Notes: generated by a model from the letters alone, not told the origin. Counted from the first letter of the stretch, positions 1-11,669 are shown. The stretch: DNA of 64,000 nt from Phytophthora sp. 'mugwort' (GCA_033558025.1 JAUCEF010000010.1:1017001-1081000), one strand, 5' to 3'. Numbers and translations are program-made.

Positions 1-2142
1 GGGTATTTAGGTGGCCAGCTTTTGCAGTGCACGCATGGCTTTGACGACAGAGCCGACAGCAACGGCCTGTGAGCCCTGAGCTGACAAAAATTCCAGTGTG
101 CGCTTCTCCGCTTCGACTCCTTGAGCGTGTACTTCGGCTTGTACTCTGACGACGCTGGATCCAGCTTGAAGCACGAAGGTAAACAAAGCATCATGTACGA
201 AACTGTGTGTCTGGACTCGTGAATGATTGCTTTACCAACGGTTGACGATTCATACATTCGTGGCACATCGGTGAACCACTCGAACCACGCCGTTGATAGT
301 GCCTTCGAGGCACGTTTACGCGCGCGCTTTGGCTGCCCTTTCACTGGCTCTTCGGGATGTTGTTGTGTGGTGCTGTGTGCTCGCTAAATAGACCCTGTTT
401 TCGCTTTCAATGCTGCAATTCTTTCTTCTACGCGCGTTTACGCAGCACCAGCTCATCAAGCTGTTGCGACACGTTGCCGAGAAGCGCGAGTATGTTGTAC
501 TGAGCTTCACTTGCTATGCCTTTGCTTTCTTCTGCAGGCGGATGGAATGCAGCGCGAAGAGAGATCGACCAGGCCAGCAGCTCCGAGCCGCATGTCGAGA
601 ACGTCAAGGACTTCATGGATGTGGAGGATGTACGGGCTATTTGAGCGATGGCGTTCCATCTAAAGAAAGTGCAGAATCAGTGTCGCCATGAAAACTTCGC
701 GCACCTGCGAGTCGGTGTTCCAGGACATCGTCGGGAACCCGACAACCGCAGCGAAGCGGACACTGTGGAGCTGGTCCACGCGAGAGATGACGACGCTATT
801 AAGGGACGATAGGTCAGGTAACCGAGCGCCGGCTTGCGGGTTCCACCCGATCAACTGACGTGCAACTTGTTGGTCTTCGTGTGTTGTGCTCAGCATATAG
901 GAAAACGCCTTGCTCACGCGTGACATGTTCCATCCCCCGCGTTCCATCACCCAGTTGGGGCTGATGGAACTGTCGGCGTTCGCGTGCATGGCACCACCGC
1001 GTCTGAAAGAGTGTGAGGTGAACCCTTTTGTGAGCCCACTCTCCTGTGCTGCTGGCAATATACTGACTTTGACTAACAGTCTGTTGATGTACGATTGTGC
1101 ACCAGGTGATGTGTTGGAGCGGCGCGTCTGCGGCGCAGCACTGGTGCGTTCGTCGTCGAGCACGCGATCAAATAGAACGATCAAACCAAGCTCATCATCC
1201 TCTTGCGTCTCTGTTGTAGACAGCGTCGGAGAAGCAGCAAATTGGGGGAAGATGCGAGAGCCGGGCGCCGGTTGTAAATCGAGGGCCACAGCAAGTACGT
1301 GGATCGGGCACGTGAAGGGATCGTTAGGATCTTTGAAAAATGAGATGCCCTGCTGTGAAGCAGTCTTCACACGCTTAAAGCAAAGAAATATCATATCACC
1401 TTGTATACACAAAAAGCAACGTTAGTTTTATACAAACAAAACAAATTCTGCAACCTTCCTACCCGGATAGACGCACAACTGCGCTTTGTCCAGTTGTTCG
1501 GCCTCGGAACCTCGGCCATAGAGATACCACATCGGAGCCACTAGCGCCGCGTCTAGACGCGGCGCTAGTGGCTCCGATGTTGTCAGGCTTGGCAGACGCG
1601 TGTGTATAGAGATCCGATATGATAATCATTAAATCCTTTTTAGTACACGACGGAGCTTGTTTCGCGACACCTTGCTCTGGCCTCTTCTCACAGTATCTAT
1701 CTAGTGTAGATAGCATCTTTGCAGCGTTTTAGCTATGCATTGGCTCTGCTGCGGGTAGCGCTCCGCCAGCCAGTTCTTGACATTACCGAAATAAGAAAGG
1801 ACAGAATTTTTCGACAGAGCTACTCCTTGCGTTGCCTTCCTACCCTTTTTTTTTTCTAACTAAGAATCACCCATACTTATCCATAAAACATAAACTGTTA
1901 CCTGTACTGTCATTTGCATTGCGATCCTCGAGCGTCATCTCCTTCTTCTCGAGGAAGTCCTCGAAGGACTTAATAGCCGTTGTTCTGCTTCGCTGGCTGT
2001 TACCTGGAACCAGCGAGGCCACCGACATGACTTTAAGCGTAGAAAGCGGAGTGGTGTTGGTGGTTGGAAACCTATCGATGTATTCTATTTGTAACTCATT
2101 TGGGCTTTGTGAGGCATACTGAATATTTCTTGACGATTCCAA
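1..2142 (-). pseudogene. Decayed Crypton-type tyrosine recombinase (DNA transposon)
   Basis: Reading the minus strand from an ATG at 2142, a broken reading frame follows the order of a Crypton recombinase. An N-terminal SAM-like core-binding region comes first (2142-1867, with SQRSRTTAIKSF), continuing near 1830-1700 (NSVLSYFGNVKNWL). The start of the catalytic domain (1716-1459) has a probable first catalytic Arg in FRGRTTG. The main catalytic domain (1412-660) has a kinked RVKT..QGISFF segment, HSFRRGG (the HxxR box), a GGW in place of the usual GH, and a candidate nucleophile Tyr in AFSYM. Downstream, a coiled-coil and an EWFTDV...FKLDP segment (about 616-10) resembles the GCR1-like C-terminal domain of Cryptons. 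Several stops and frame changes break it, so it is not active as read. The left end leaves the window. Family assignment is by motif recognition; a DIRS-type or other YR element is the alternative. Confidence 0.72.
1529..1580. repeat. Perfect 52-bp palindrome inside the Crypton remnant
   Basis: Bases 1529-1554 and 1555-1580 are exact reverse complements with no spacer; the centre is GTCT|AGAC. The next base on each side breaks the symmetry. It lies within the open minus-strand stretch 1716-1459, in the place where related recombinases have ordinary helix sequence, so it looks like an insertion or a local inverted duplication. Confidence 0.95.
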
Positions 2143-2614
2143 CCAGATATGTTTGGAATCGTTAAAATGGCGGTTGCCGGTATTGAATCAATCCAATTGG
2201 ACAAAAACGTTTTCAACGATACTGGCTATTGGATGAAACAACGATTACTTAAAAATACGCTGTTCCTATTGGGTGGGAGGCACCATAAAATAGTATTAGT
2301 CCTCCAGCTTAGGGTTGTGTGCATACTAGTGCTGTATTTTGAGCTTGTGTGAGCTTGATTCTGTTCCTGTTTTCGCTCTCCGTACAAACTGTTTTTGTAG
2401 ATTCACTAGCTGCTTCAATTAGTTTCTGAGTGGTACAAATTGCTTGCATGTGTAGAGATTTAATGAGAGTTCAACTATGATGAAGAGCATCACTCGTAGC
2501 GTTACTCCGTTCCCAATTGTTGTTGCCATCTGCAGTCGCCGTTGCGTTTTCTCCAGTCAGATTTTTCAGTTTTCATTTATCGCCTCTGTGGTGCCTACTC
2601 AGTAGCCTAGTTGA
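2143..2614. other. Intergenic, nothing recognised
   Basis: Between the Crypton start and the LINE remnant. A 67-codon plus-strand ORF (2149-2352) has no recognisable motif and is probably chance. Confidence 0.5.
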
Positions 2615-3843
2615 GTGGCAAAAGCTTCGTCGGATAGTCGGGTTAGGACCGTGGGGGGGGGGGAGCAGTTGCTCCTCCGGCTGAAGAACCATGCTTTTTC
2701 ACTAATCGACACCACCAGAGAACAAATAGGATGCCCTCACGCGAGGTGCATCCGGCTAGTGAGAGTCGATATGCATCACGTGTTCTGGACGTGCCCGGCG
2801 GCAGCGGAAATGCGCGCGGTGTTCCCCAAGTGATGGCAGCGGGCAGGATTACAGCTGGCTGGCTAAAAAAAAAAACTGGAAGAAGCCTGCTTTGGAATGA
2901 TCATACCCAATATACCGGCCGGCGTCTGGGAGGCCGTGGATGAACTTTTCCCACTTTTGAAGGGCGCGGAAGCAGACAAGCTGGCATCTGGGGCCACCAA
3001 GGTGGCGGAAAACTGTTGGAGGATCGGCACCGCGTTATGTTTTTTACTGTATCTGGAGACGGAGAGTTGCACATTTTGACCCGCAGAATGACGTGACTTC
3101 AGGTTATCACCGCTCCGTAATCGCGGCAAGGCTGCGACGAGGATACGAAACCGTGCACCTGCATTTGACGGAGGGGGGGGGGGGGCACAGCACCTCGCGA
3201 TGGCGCGTGCATCGGGAGCAGTGCACCACGTCCTGTGCAAGGGTTGGGAGCCAACACTGTCATACGACCGAGTCGGCAAGGAGCGATATTTTCTCTTCTT
3301 TGACGGAGGGTCTCGAGGCAATCCCGGCCCCGGAGCCAGTGGTGCTGTCGTGGTTCGCGCGGGTGCCGGCGTCATTGGACACGAAATCTGCTGGGTCAGT
3401 AGCATGTCCTTAGCCGTGAAGACGGCCACCAACAATTTGGCGGAAACATGGGGTCACGCATGGGTCTACAGGCTTGTGTGTATCATAGATGGGCTCCGCT
3501 CCACGTCGTCGGGGATAATAACATGATCATACGCTAGTAGGCGACACGGACACAACCGCGAGCCAAGCACCTCACTGCTCTTTACCGGCAAAGCAGAAGA
3601 CTTGCCGACCAGATCGGGGTGATGTCTTGGCAACACCACTTTCGCGCTTATAACAAGATGTCAGACGCACTGGCCAACAAGGCCATGGACACGCGTCGCA
3701 GTGTGCAACAACAACCCAGTCGGATCCTCGGCGTCGGGTCGAACTGGGACGACATATATACTTATGCATCTGTCGATGTAGGTCGCTGGCTGGGAAACAA
3801 TCAGACAGAGGACCCCTCGGGGTTCGAGACTGTCCTGCCTTAA
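2615..3843 (+). pseudogene. LINE (non-LTR retrotransposon) 3' remnant: RT C-terminus and RNase H
   Basis: Three plus-strand pieces in different frames match the end of an oomycete LINE polyprotein. Near 2615-2833 is a Cys/His segment of the kind that ends LINE reverse transcriptases (MHHVFWTCPAAAEMRAVF). Near 3270-3526 is a type I RNase H start with the diagnostic FDGGSRGNPGPGASGA, whose Asp is the first catalytic residue. Near 3640-3843 is the RNase H end (YNKMSDALANKAMD), followed by a short tail and stop. Frameshifts and two G homopolymers (2653-2663, 3173-3185) separate the pieces. The main RT domain is absent, which fits the 5' truncation usual for LINEs. It is inactive. Confidence 0.72.
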
Positions 3844-5926
3844 AAGCAGGCGGAGCCTCTAGGCTCACACCACTAGAGGAGGGCAGGTAGTGAGAGACAA
3901 CTGCCGACAAGGTCATAGGATGTCGTTAGCCAAAGAAGTTAAGTGACAACAATGTACCTCATTGAGAAGACGAAAACTGTAGCCTAGTTGCCGAATGGTT
4001 TCGCTTGGTGTTAATACTGGGTATCCATTACATTTGTAGGTGTCCCTGCTGTGTTAAGTCCAATTAGTATACGTTTGCTCGGTTGTAATCAAAGTCCCGA
4101 CAGGTCGCCCAATTTCTGGATTTTTTTTAGTCTCCACTGTATCAAGTTCTCGAGCTGAGTTAAGAAATACTTTGCTGTCGTCTACGAATGCCGAAAATTT
4201 ATGTCGTTTGTCTTCTTTCCCCGGGATTACTATACTTTGTAATTGAGGGTGTCTGTTGATGGTTTGTCCAAATTGTCCACTGCTAAAATGAATAAAAAGG
4301 AAGCGTTCCTTGAATTTAATCGAGCAGGTGTGGCACCTTTAAACATTTTTTAAAGCCTTTGCGACCATGTCAGCGATCTTGGTATCATGATTTAGTGAAG
4401 TCAGCAGCAGATGTGTCGATCTCTGAACTGCATCGGTAGCTGAAATCCTATGGGCTGCGCAATAAGTTGAACCACGGACGATTGATTTTCCTCTATGCCC
4501 CTGACCTCGCCCTTGCGAGGAAACGCCTAACCGATAAAACGATGGGCAAGAAGCGCTTCACGATAGAATTTGCATGCAAGGTCTATGTTGGGATTCAAAC
4601 AATCGACGAAAACTATCCCGTTGTATCAAAAAGGTGAATCTTGACGCAGTCGGTCTAAGAGCAACATTCATGCGACCTTGCGCGAATGTTCACCCAAGCC
4701 GACAAGATAAATTGTAAGCGATCTTGGCGTAACAGGTCTTGTTCTCTTTCTCGCAGCCTGTAGGAACGTTCCGTTCCCGACCAGCGCATCTAGGAAAAAA
4801 ATACAGGCCCTGCTATCACGTGTTTGGCTTCAGTTGAGGTAGCCGGCGTCACTCATCCTATGGACTGGACGGAACTTTATCATAAAAAATGTTTCTGCGA
4901 TCTTGAAGCTGTCGAATGGCTTTATTGGTAGTGTGTCACCTTCACAATAGTAAGGGATGACGTTGTACATATCGCAGCATGCCAAACGACGTAGCGGGGA
5001 ACTATCACTAACTTCCTCCTATTACTGTATTGCCCACCTCAGTGATTAGAAACATATATTGGCTTTTATTTCGGATAAATATTTAAACGGCAAGAGCGTA
5101 CTGGCAAAACAACCGCAGTACCAATACTCAAGGGAGACACAAGATGTATTGGAATACAGTATTGAAACACTAAGAACACGGGATCGTTTGGTAGCAGAGC
5201 ACACCGTCGCTCTTCTATGTAGTCCTACCTAACTAACAGTAGCGTGGGACCACTTGACTGCATCAGCTACAAGTCGGTTGTTCCAGAGCGATTGATCATT
5301 ATTCTAGTACATAATAGCTTCGAACAAGATCGTGATTGGTCGGTTCCTGTGGTCGGTCATCGCACATTTCGCTGAGCTAAATATCCCTTCTACTGACATT
5401 GTTGCGGCATCATGTTGAGCCGGCCGGCCAACAGAACTTGACCAGAAACTTCAAACACTCTCACAGAAGCTCGATCAGCTTCGGAGAAAAACTAGGAAAA
5501 CATTGTACTGTATCGCGTTGGTGTGTTGCAATGCCCGATCGCAAAACACGATTGCATCAGCCAGCAGCATTGGTATCTGAACTGCAACGGCCAGCTGAAT
5601 TTACAATAATCACTGGTTCACCTGAAGGATTATGCATCGTACCCGTTTGTTGCATCATTACCGCCGAGTATTGTTCCGATCTGCTAAAATAAAACGAGGG
5701 GTGTCAGTATCAAGGCCTAAAACACTATCGTATACTCAAGGGTTTTCCTAGTGTATCGGCCACGAGAGAAGGTACAACTCGATTTTGTTTTCCAGCACAC
5801 CATCACAAACTTAGGTAGCGTCTTTATTTTTGGTCGGAAGGGAGTGCAACAGCCACATAATCTATTTTAGATAGTTTAGCGGAGACAGGGCCAAACACCG
5901 AGCTATTCTCTCCTTTCATTTTGCAG
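3844..5926. other. 2.1-kb stretch without a recognisable gene
   Basis: No supported gene. A roughly 64-codon open stretch without ATG at about 4441-4633 (plus) reads like protein (KKRFTIEFACKVYVGIQTID) but I cannot assign it. A 97-codon ORF at 5399-5692 shows no domain. Probably old transposon debris. Confidence 0.4.
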
Positions 5927-6592
5927 AAGGATTCCCCGTGGCAAACCGCTCACACCTCAAGAAAAGTGCAGGATTGTCAAGGCCCATGAGTATTTCACGA
6001 AAGAAAAAAAGGCGAGGAGATCCGGCGGCGTGGAAACCCGTCAACGGTTAGCGGAATACTTTGGCGTAAGCCTGGTAACCATCGGACGCGTCATGGCGTA
6101 CTGGAACAGAAGTCTTGGGACCAAGTTCGATGAGGTTCCGAAGAGCTTTCATTTATAGTGATGTGTGTATGCTGCTAATAGTTATGTATCAATACCTGTT
6201 TGTATTATTTTTGTTGTTGAAGTCATGTGAGACGAACGCAGTGGACAAAGCAAGTACTCATCTCCTGATCTGAGAGGGGTGATCCGCGAGTTTGTGGTCG
6301 CTGAGAATGAAACAACTCGTCCCATCACAGCTCAGCTTATTGCCAACAACGCGGCAAAAGTCATGGAAAAGAAGGAAATAGTCTGATTTGGTGTACTTCA
6401 CCCCCATACCACCCGGAGTTACAGCCAATCGAAATGGTATGGGGGTTGATGAAAAGCCATATATCGTCGAATCCGGCTACGAACGCTAGAGAACTGGATA
6501 GTAAGGTGGCCGAAGAGCTCGACAAAGTCTTCGACCAGAACTGGACAAAGTATTATCGACATGTCCAGAAATTCGAGGACAAGTACATCTAA
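5927..6592 (+). pseudogene. Tc1/mariner-IS630-type DDE transposase remnant
   Basis: Three in-order fragments. At 5927-6158 a helix-turn-helix start (PLTPQEKCRIV ... TRQRLAEYFGVSLVTIGRVM) ends at a TAG. At about 6258-6386 is a linker (PDLRGVIREFVVAENETTRP) of the type found between HTH and catalytic core. At 6404-6592 is the C-terminal catalytic block YHPELQPIEMVWG, in which E is the third residue of the DDE/D triad, running to a natural stop. The catalytic core with the first two Asp residues is missing between 6386 and 6404, so this is an internally deleted, inactive copy. An AG splice-acceptor-like site precedes 5927. The upstream end and inverted repeats were not located. Confidence 0.7.
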
Positions 6593-7837
6593 GGGCTGGA
6601 TGACTGCTGCCTCGTCAGCGACGGTGATGACCAGGAGGGTGACGGAGACGGCAACGACCAGGCTGGCCATGACGTCTGCAACAGCAGCGATGACGAAGAA
6701 GAAGTCATTGAGTATTTTTTTAACACATCCCTAAAAGTTAATATATCGACTCGTCTCATTTGCTGAGCTGAGCTCTGTTGACGGAACAATTATTAGAATA
6801 AGCCTTGCAATAAAGCTACACGTTGTTTTTTGAAGATCAGCTAAAATAAGCACACATTCGAAACTAAGAAGAGGTCATTATGCTCGAATCTCTGTTCATC
6901 CATAAATATTCGGAGCTTTCCGGGCGAGGCACGGCATTGGTGGCACTTACCCGTCCCTACCGATCGGCATGCAATCTGAATGGGCGGGCAAGATTGTGGA
7001 ATGTGATACAGTGAGTGCTCTTCGTGTATTGAAGTGCCAATCAGCACGACGCGCACGCGAAGCAGAGGAGAGGTCAGTTAAGCTGGGTCTTCATGGCACA
7101 CCTGCATCGCATTTTCGAATTAGTGCATTAGCCAACAGCTTCAAACAATACTGACACTTTATATGACACATCAATAAAAAAATAATGTTAACCCCACAAT
7201 GCTCCATTAGACAACCTAGTCAAAAGTTCCGCGTTTTGGAGTGGTGAAAAAAAAATGCGGAAATTCTTAGAAAATATGCACTGTCCAATTTGCTGATGTC
7301 AGTTTTTCGCATTTTGAGCGCGTTGTTTCTAACAGATTTGAATCGTCCGTTACTGCTGGGATACGTATCCCAAAGTTGACTACATTTGTTGTTGAAATAC
7401 TTTTTATTAGAGGAAAGTTGGTTCAAATCCGTACTCAGCAATGATAGGCGTTGCAGAGTCGTCTGCTTCTTCATCTACGTGTCGCGCGACGTCGCCAAAG
7501 TTCTCGTGCTCGAGAGGAGTCTGGAGGCCTCGTCCTCCCGCTGGCATTTAGCGACTTGGTTGGCGTTGATGGGCATCTTAGTTGCATGCAAGAAAGAAAG
7601 TAGCGCCTGAGGACGCTTGCAGCGCCACAAATGACACAACCGGCAAAATTAACTGGATGAGAGTTTGGGGAGATGACATACTTATCAGATACGCCGGGAA
7701 CGATATAGAGATTTCCTATATGACACGATCACATTATGATTTTATGAATTGTGCCGACGCAAGTCCGCGAAAATGACTGATTAGAGTAACAAAATATCGC
7801 AGCTTATACAGGCTACAGTCTCACAAGAAAGTTATTC
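6593..7837. other. Intergenic, nothing recognised
   Basis: Short ORFs only (for example 7386-7610 and 7582-7776, plus). None shows a domain I recognise. Confidence 0.4.
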
Positions 7838-8245
7838 TGCCTTTCTGCCAAAACGCCCTCCATTTTAGGGTCCTAGTATGAAGAGGGGTCCTATGAAAGC
7901 TCTCCTAACTGACTAGATGCCTATGTCTAAACCTACCCCTACCCTCGTTTAACACACAGGCCATTGCATTCCTGATCGGCTGGTAGCTCTTTCCGAATGG
8001 CCGAATGGCCGATGAATTGTGGCCATTCAGTCCTAAATTCCTTAAAAGATGGTCCTTAATTTAAATCGGAGCCCATCCGTAGGACTTGCTTCCCCAACAG
8101 TTGTTGGACGCAAAAAGGCAAATGCACTTAATTCTTCAGCAGTGGTTCGACAAATAATACGTTTAACCCTAGACGCGCAACGAAAGGCCTACATTTTGAG
8201 GTCATATTGACCAAAGTCCGGGAAAGGCACAATACCTCGTTGTTC
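7838..8245 (+). repeat. Dispersed repeat, copy 1 (plus orientation)
   Basis: This segment reappears inverted at 52255-52690. Shared landmarks include GCCATTTTAGGGTCCTA-like starts, AACTGACTA, CCTACCCCTACCCTC, CCGAATGGCCGATG, TCGGAGCCCATCCGTAGGAC, and a coding-like end (copy 2 reads YQWLDKLSLTLNALAKDILFE). Copy 1 carries a duplicated GAATGGCC and frame-breaking changes in the coding-like end. It could be an LTR plus gag start, or another dispersed element. I do not recognise the family. Confidence 0.75.
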
Positions 8246-8587
8246 GCGCCATGACGTGGTGTCCCCAGGGATCGGTAGTACTGGTAAAAAGTAGTCGATA
8301 TTTCTGTTACTATTACTATTTGCATCGGAGTCGGACTCTTCTCGAGCAACTTACTGTTGTAGACATAATAGTTATATCACCGCATACACTGTTCCTCTCG
8401 GTATTATGTGGGTACTACTTACCACGTGAGAGTACTACCCTGCATGTCTCTCGCGCTGAGGAAAGCAGCCATTGATTGCTCATGCAACGAAGTCTATTCG
8501 GCAACGTGACACCTAGACAGAAGGCTCTCATACTTCGTTTTGCTTCGCACTCACTTGGTAGCCTTGCGTCCCTTTCATCTGCCTACG

Positions 8588-8765
8588 ATGCCGTGCGCAG
8601 CTCAAGGATGCTCACGCTCAAGCCGAGTGAAGACTCAGCCCTGCTTTTTCTGCCGTCGCCCTGTGCACCACATCGGCAGCAAATCAGTTTTACGATGGAG
8701 AACTCTCGAAACGGTACACTACTCACCAGTATATCTGTCTTGAGGCGTTGAGAATGCATTTCTAA
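8588..8765 (+). pseudogene. Small Cys/His zinc-binding-like ORF, frameshifted
   Basis: From an ATG at 8588 the plus strand reads a C-x4-C ... C-x2-C-x4-H pattern (PCAAQGC ... PCFFCRRPVHH). After a frameshift near 8690 it continues as FYDGELSKRYTTHQYICLEA to a stop at 8763-8765. About 59 residues in all. The fold is unknown; similar short zinc segments occur at the start of some transposon proteins, so it may be an exon of a mobile element. Low certainty. Confidence 0.35.
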
Positions 8766-9250
8766 CTATGATGCACGTGTTTAGTTTATGTAGTAGTGAG
8801 TGCGTTCGCGAGTCGAGCGTTTCTACGCTTAGCGCGCAACGAGCGTCTACCAAGGAGACGATCCTGAACGATGGAGAAGATGAAATTTGTGGCGATGGTG
8901 ATGGCCACGGGGCTGCCTGCGATACGGGATTAGTCGGAGGCTTTTGTGATGACGGAAATGTTGTCGTTGCAGGGCGTGCTGAAGACGTCGAGGTGGTTGA
9001 CAGTAGTGCCATGACTAAAACTACTGAGGTAATCGGATGTGGTGGAGGTGTTGGTCGTCGTGGAGGTGCTGATCGTGCTGGGGGTGTTGGTATTTCTGCG
9101 GGTGGTGGCGGCGCTATAGGTGTTGGGGGGGGGGGGGGGGGGGGGGGCAAGCCGGGGCTGCACACGACACAGGTGGTGCTGGCCAAGCCTATGGTGTGTA
9201 GCAGTGGGGAGGGCTAGCCATAGCAGGACGGGTGTAGACGGAGTTCATGA
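8766..9250 (+). repeat. GGT/GTG-rich low-complexity tract with a G23 homopolymer
   Basis: From about 8870 the plus strand becomes strongly G/T-rich, with imperfect GGTGGTG-type repeats. It ends in 23 consecutive G at 9125-9147. A 149-codon plus ORF and a 155-codon proline-rich minus ORF (8719-9186) both span it, but their composition is dictated by the repeat. I do not call either as a gene. Confidence 0.7.
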
Positions 9251-10856
9251 CAGCGCTGAAAACGGTGAGCCTTTGTTGTAAGGATGTGGTTTGCAATTAC
9301 GACACATTTTACATAGGTTACGTATGGCTAAAAAGTTCGGTCCCGACACAATCGATATACGCACAGTCTGGTGCAGACGTAAAGTTTCTATCGTCCAAGG
9401 CAAAGGTCACGGGTTCGAGTCCCATCGACAGCACATTTTATTTTGCACATTTTGCATAAATTGCACATAAGGAGGCGCCGCGCGACACCACGACATCTTC
9501 CAAGGATCACGTATGTGAACTACATTCTGGTACACGCAATCATTCTCATGATGACGAAACCAGAGAATGTCCCAGAGTCTCCAGCCAATCAGATAGTCAA
9601 TAGAGTGTGACGTGTAGGTTTGCATGTGATGTAGAGGAATGGTTGGTCACCGTGCGGAGAATATCCAGCGTCGCACAAAGGACACACAAGAGCCTCCATG
9701 GCGACTTAGATATAGCGCTAGCGAACTAAGGACCGCCCAAAAATGAATCACTTCCAAATTTCCTTCCTACTCGACAACTCCTTCTCCTCCTCCTCCGCCC
9801 CACATCATTACATTTATTTTCGTCACTACATCCCCGCAAGCATTGGTTTTCACCAGTGCCAAACAGTCCCGATAGCGTTTGAGATTATATTAAAGAACTC
9901 AACGAGGTATACGTGCGCCAAGTTTCTGGTCGAGTCCCACGAAAGCTTAGGAACATTTGTCTGACATGTGTTGACGATGCTGTTGTCGTGGCAACGCCTC
10001 TGCAACCGCTTGGATAAAGGTCTCTGCAACGTTGCTCATGCTTACTTGCTAAAAACGTTTTGAGCACAATCACCAAACGCACACAATTGCTATCGATAAT
10101 GTGGAGATAGTTGTGACTCATGCCGAAGCGGTCATAACTGAGACATAGGTCCAAGTCGCAGCGGGCGCCTCCAGCAAGAAGCGATCGTCGTCTCCTAGCA
10201 AATCCCAAGTGGCGTCGTCCGCAATGCATCCTGGCACGAAAAGGCAGAATACGCCCCTTCATTTTTTCGCAGTACCATCGAACAAGTTAAAGTGATGACA
10301 ATTAGATGGGTAATCGATGACGTCATTTTGATATTTGATGCAGATGGCTACTGGAGACCCTCATTTTAACCTCCCCTCGCGCTCGTCGTGCAGCGTTGCT
10401 GTCGGTGCACGTTTCAGGCTCTTCGCGAAAGGAATTAAGTGTCTCCTGGGGCTCGAGAGTGGTTGCTTGTTCAGGCAGCGTTTCGTGAACGTGATCGGAC
10501 AAACGCTAAAAATAACGTAATCATTGGTGTCTCTCTGGCCTTCATTAGAGATGTTTCCCAAGTCACTTTATCTCCACTCTATCACTGTAAAAATAGGATG
10601 AAGATATGCTGTGCCGGCTTTTCGCACACGACACCACATTATCGCTTCAGTGGGTACCGGCTGACTGGCCTGCAAAGCAGCAATGGAGGAGCTGCTCTTC
10701 CCCCTCCTACACGAGGAAGGCAGCGATACCACTTGCCAAGCAGCCGAGGGCGTTTGGTGCTAGCAAAATCCAGCCCGAACGCCCGCTCATTCCTGACGTG
10801 CGTTTCTGCCTCATGGAGATGACGGATGCTGATCCATCCGTCAGCTATCAAGCTAG
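9251..10856. other. Gene-free stretch with a tRNA T-arm-like segment
   Basis: No supported protein gene. At about 9411-9424 GGGTTCGAGTCCCA matches a tRNA T-arm, followed by an A/T-rich repeat with GCACATTTT units. The rest of a cloverleaf is not evident, so this may be the tRNA-like head of a decayed SINE. Confidence 0.35.
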
Positions 10857-11634
10857 CTGCCGTTTCGCTTCGATGTCAGTGGTGCGCTAGCACTAAGTCG
10901 CTACTTTGCACTCCCCGAGCTCGTGATAACGGACCAGCGCGACAAGGGCTCACTCCTCCGAGGCGCTATGCATTCTGTTGTATCGGCTGAGCTACCCCAC
11001 GAGATGCTAAAGATGGTTGGCCGATCGACAGCGCAGCTCAGCCTCATAATTTCGCATATGGGGACGCTGCCATATAAACTATCGCAACTAAACATGATGT
11101 TGACATTTGCATGGTGATGTACCTCTATAACAGATACGAAAATATTATCTACTTTCAACACAACATGAGCGCATTCATCGGTATACTGCCGCAGTCCGCA
11201 GCGAGGTGCACCAATGTCAATGGTGTTCGGTTTATTGACGGCACCAAAAATGCGGTGCCGCCTGTCATCGCAACCAGGCACCAAGGAGAATCTTCATAGG
11301 CAGGTCTACTCGCGTCATAAGTGAGTGCATTGCCTGAACTGTCAGGCCGTAGTGACACCCGATGGCTTGGCCATTCACTTTTGGGGCCCACTGAAGGCCG
11401 TCGGGACGATATCACGCTGCTTTACGGAAACGTACCGAATTTATGAAAGAACAAAGTTCGATGTGTGATGGCTACACTATTTACGGAGACTCCGCCTACG
11501 GCGTGCGCAAATTCATGGATTCCGGCGGCTTCAAGAAAGCTGGTCTTTCTACTTCCGAGAAACTATTCGACTCGAAGATGAGCTCTGTACGTGAGGCTGT
11601 CGAGTGGAAATTTAAGGAGCTCAAGACTTTTTAA
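10857..11634 (+). pseudogene. PIF/Harbinger transposase remnant (DDE_Tnp_4-like)
   Basis: Four plus-strand pieces in order. About 10857-11080 is an N-terminal region (FRFDVSGALALSRYFALPE ... LSLIISHMGTLPY). About 11111-11270 carries NGVRFIDGT, the first catalytic Asp. About 11280-11440 reads QVYSRHK...VHCLNCQAVVTPDGL, then GPTEGRRDDITLLYGN (second Asp region). The open piece 11443-11634 holds GDSAYG and the final SSVREAVEWKFKELK, whose VE carries the third acidic residue. Frames change between pieces and there are internal stops, so it is dead. The Myb-like partner lies just beyond, convergent, as expected of a two-gene Harbinger element. Confidence 0.75.
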
Positions 11635-11669
11635 AATCTATAAACGCTGTGGGCATTTATAGATTTTAA
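11631..11669. repeat. Perfect 14-bp stem hairpin between the two Harbinger genes
   Basis: TTAAAATCTATAAA (11631-11644) and its exact complement (11656-11669) flank an 11-nt loop. The hairpin overlaps the transposase stop codon. It could be a convergent terminator or transcript-end hairpin, or a fragment of a smaller inverted-repeat element. Confidence 0.85.

Noticed and set aside
1867..2122. Plus-strand 96-codon ORF near 1832-2122
   Set aside because: Antisense of the Crypton core-binding domain, which has recognisable motifs on minus.
8719..9186. 155-codon proline-rich minus-strand ORF
   Set aside because: Its Pro content comes from the GGT/G-run repeat on the other strand; no domain, so treated as low complexity.
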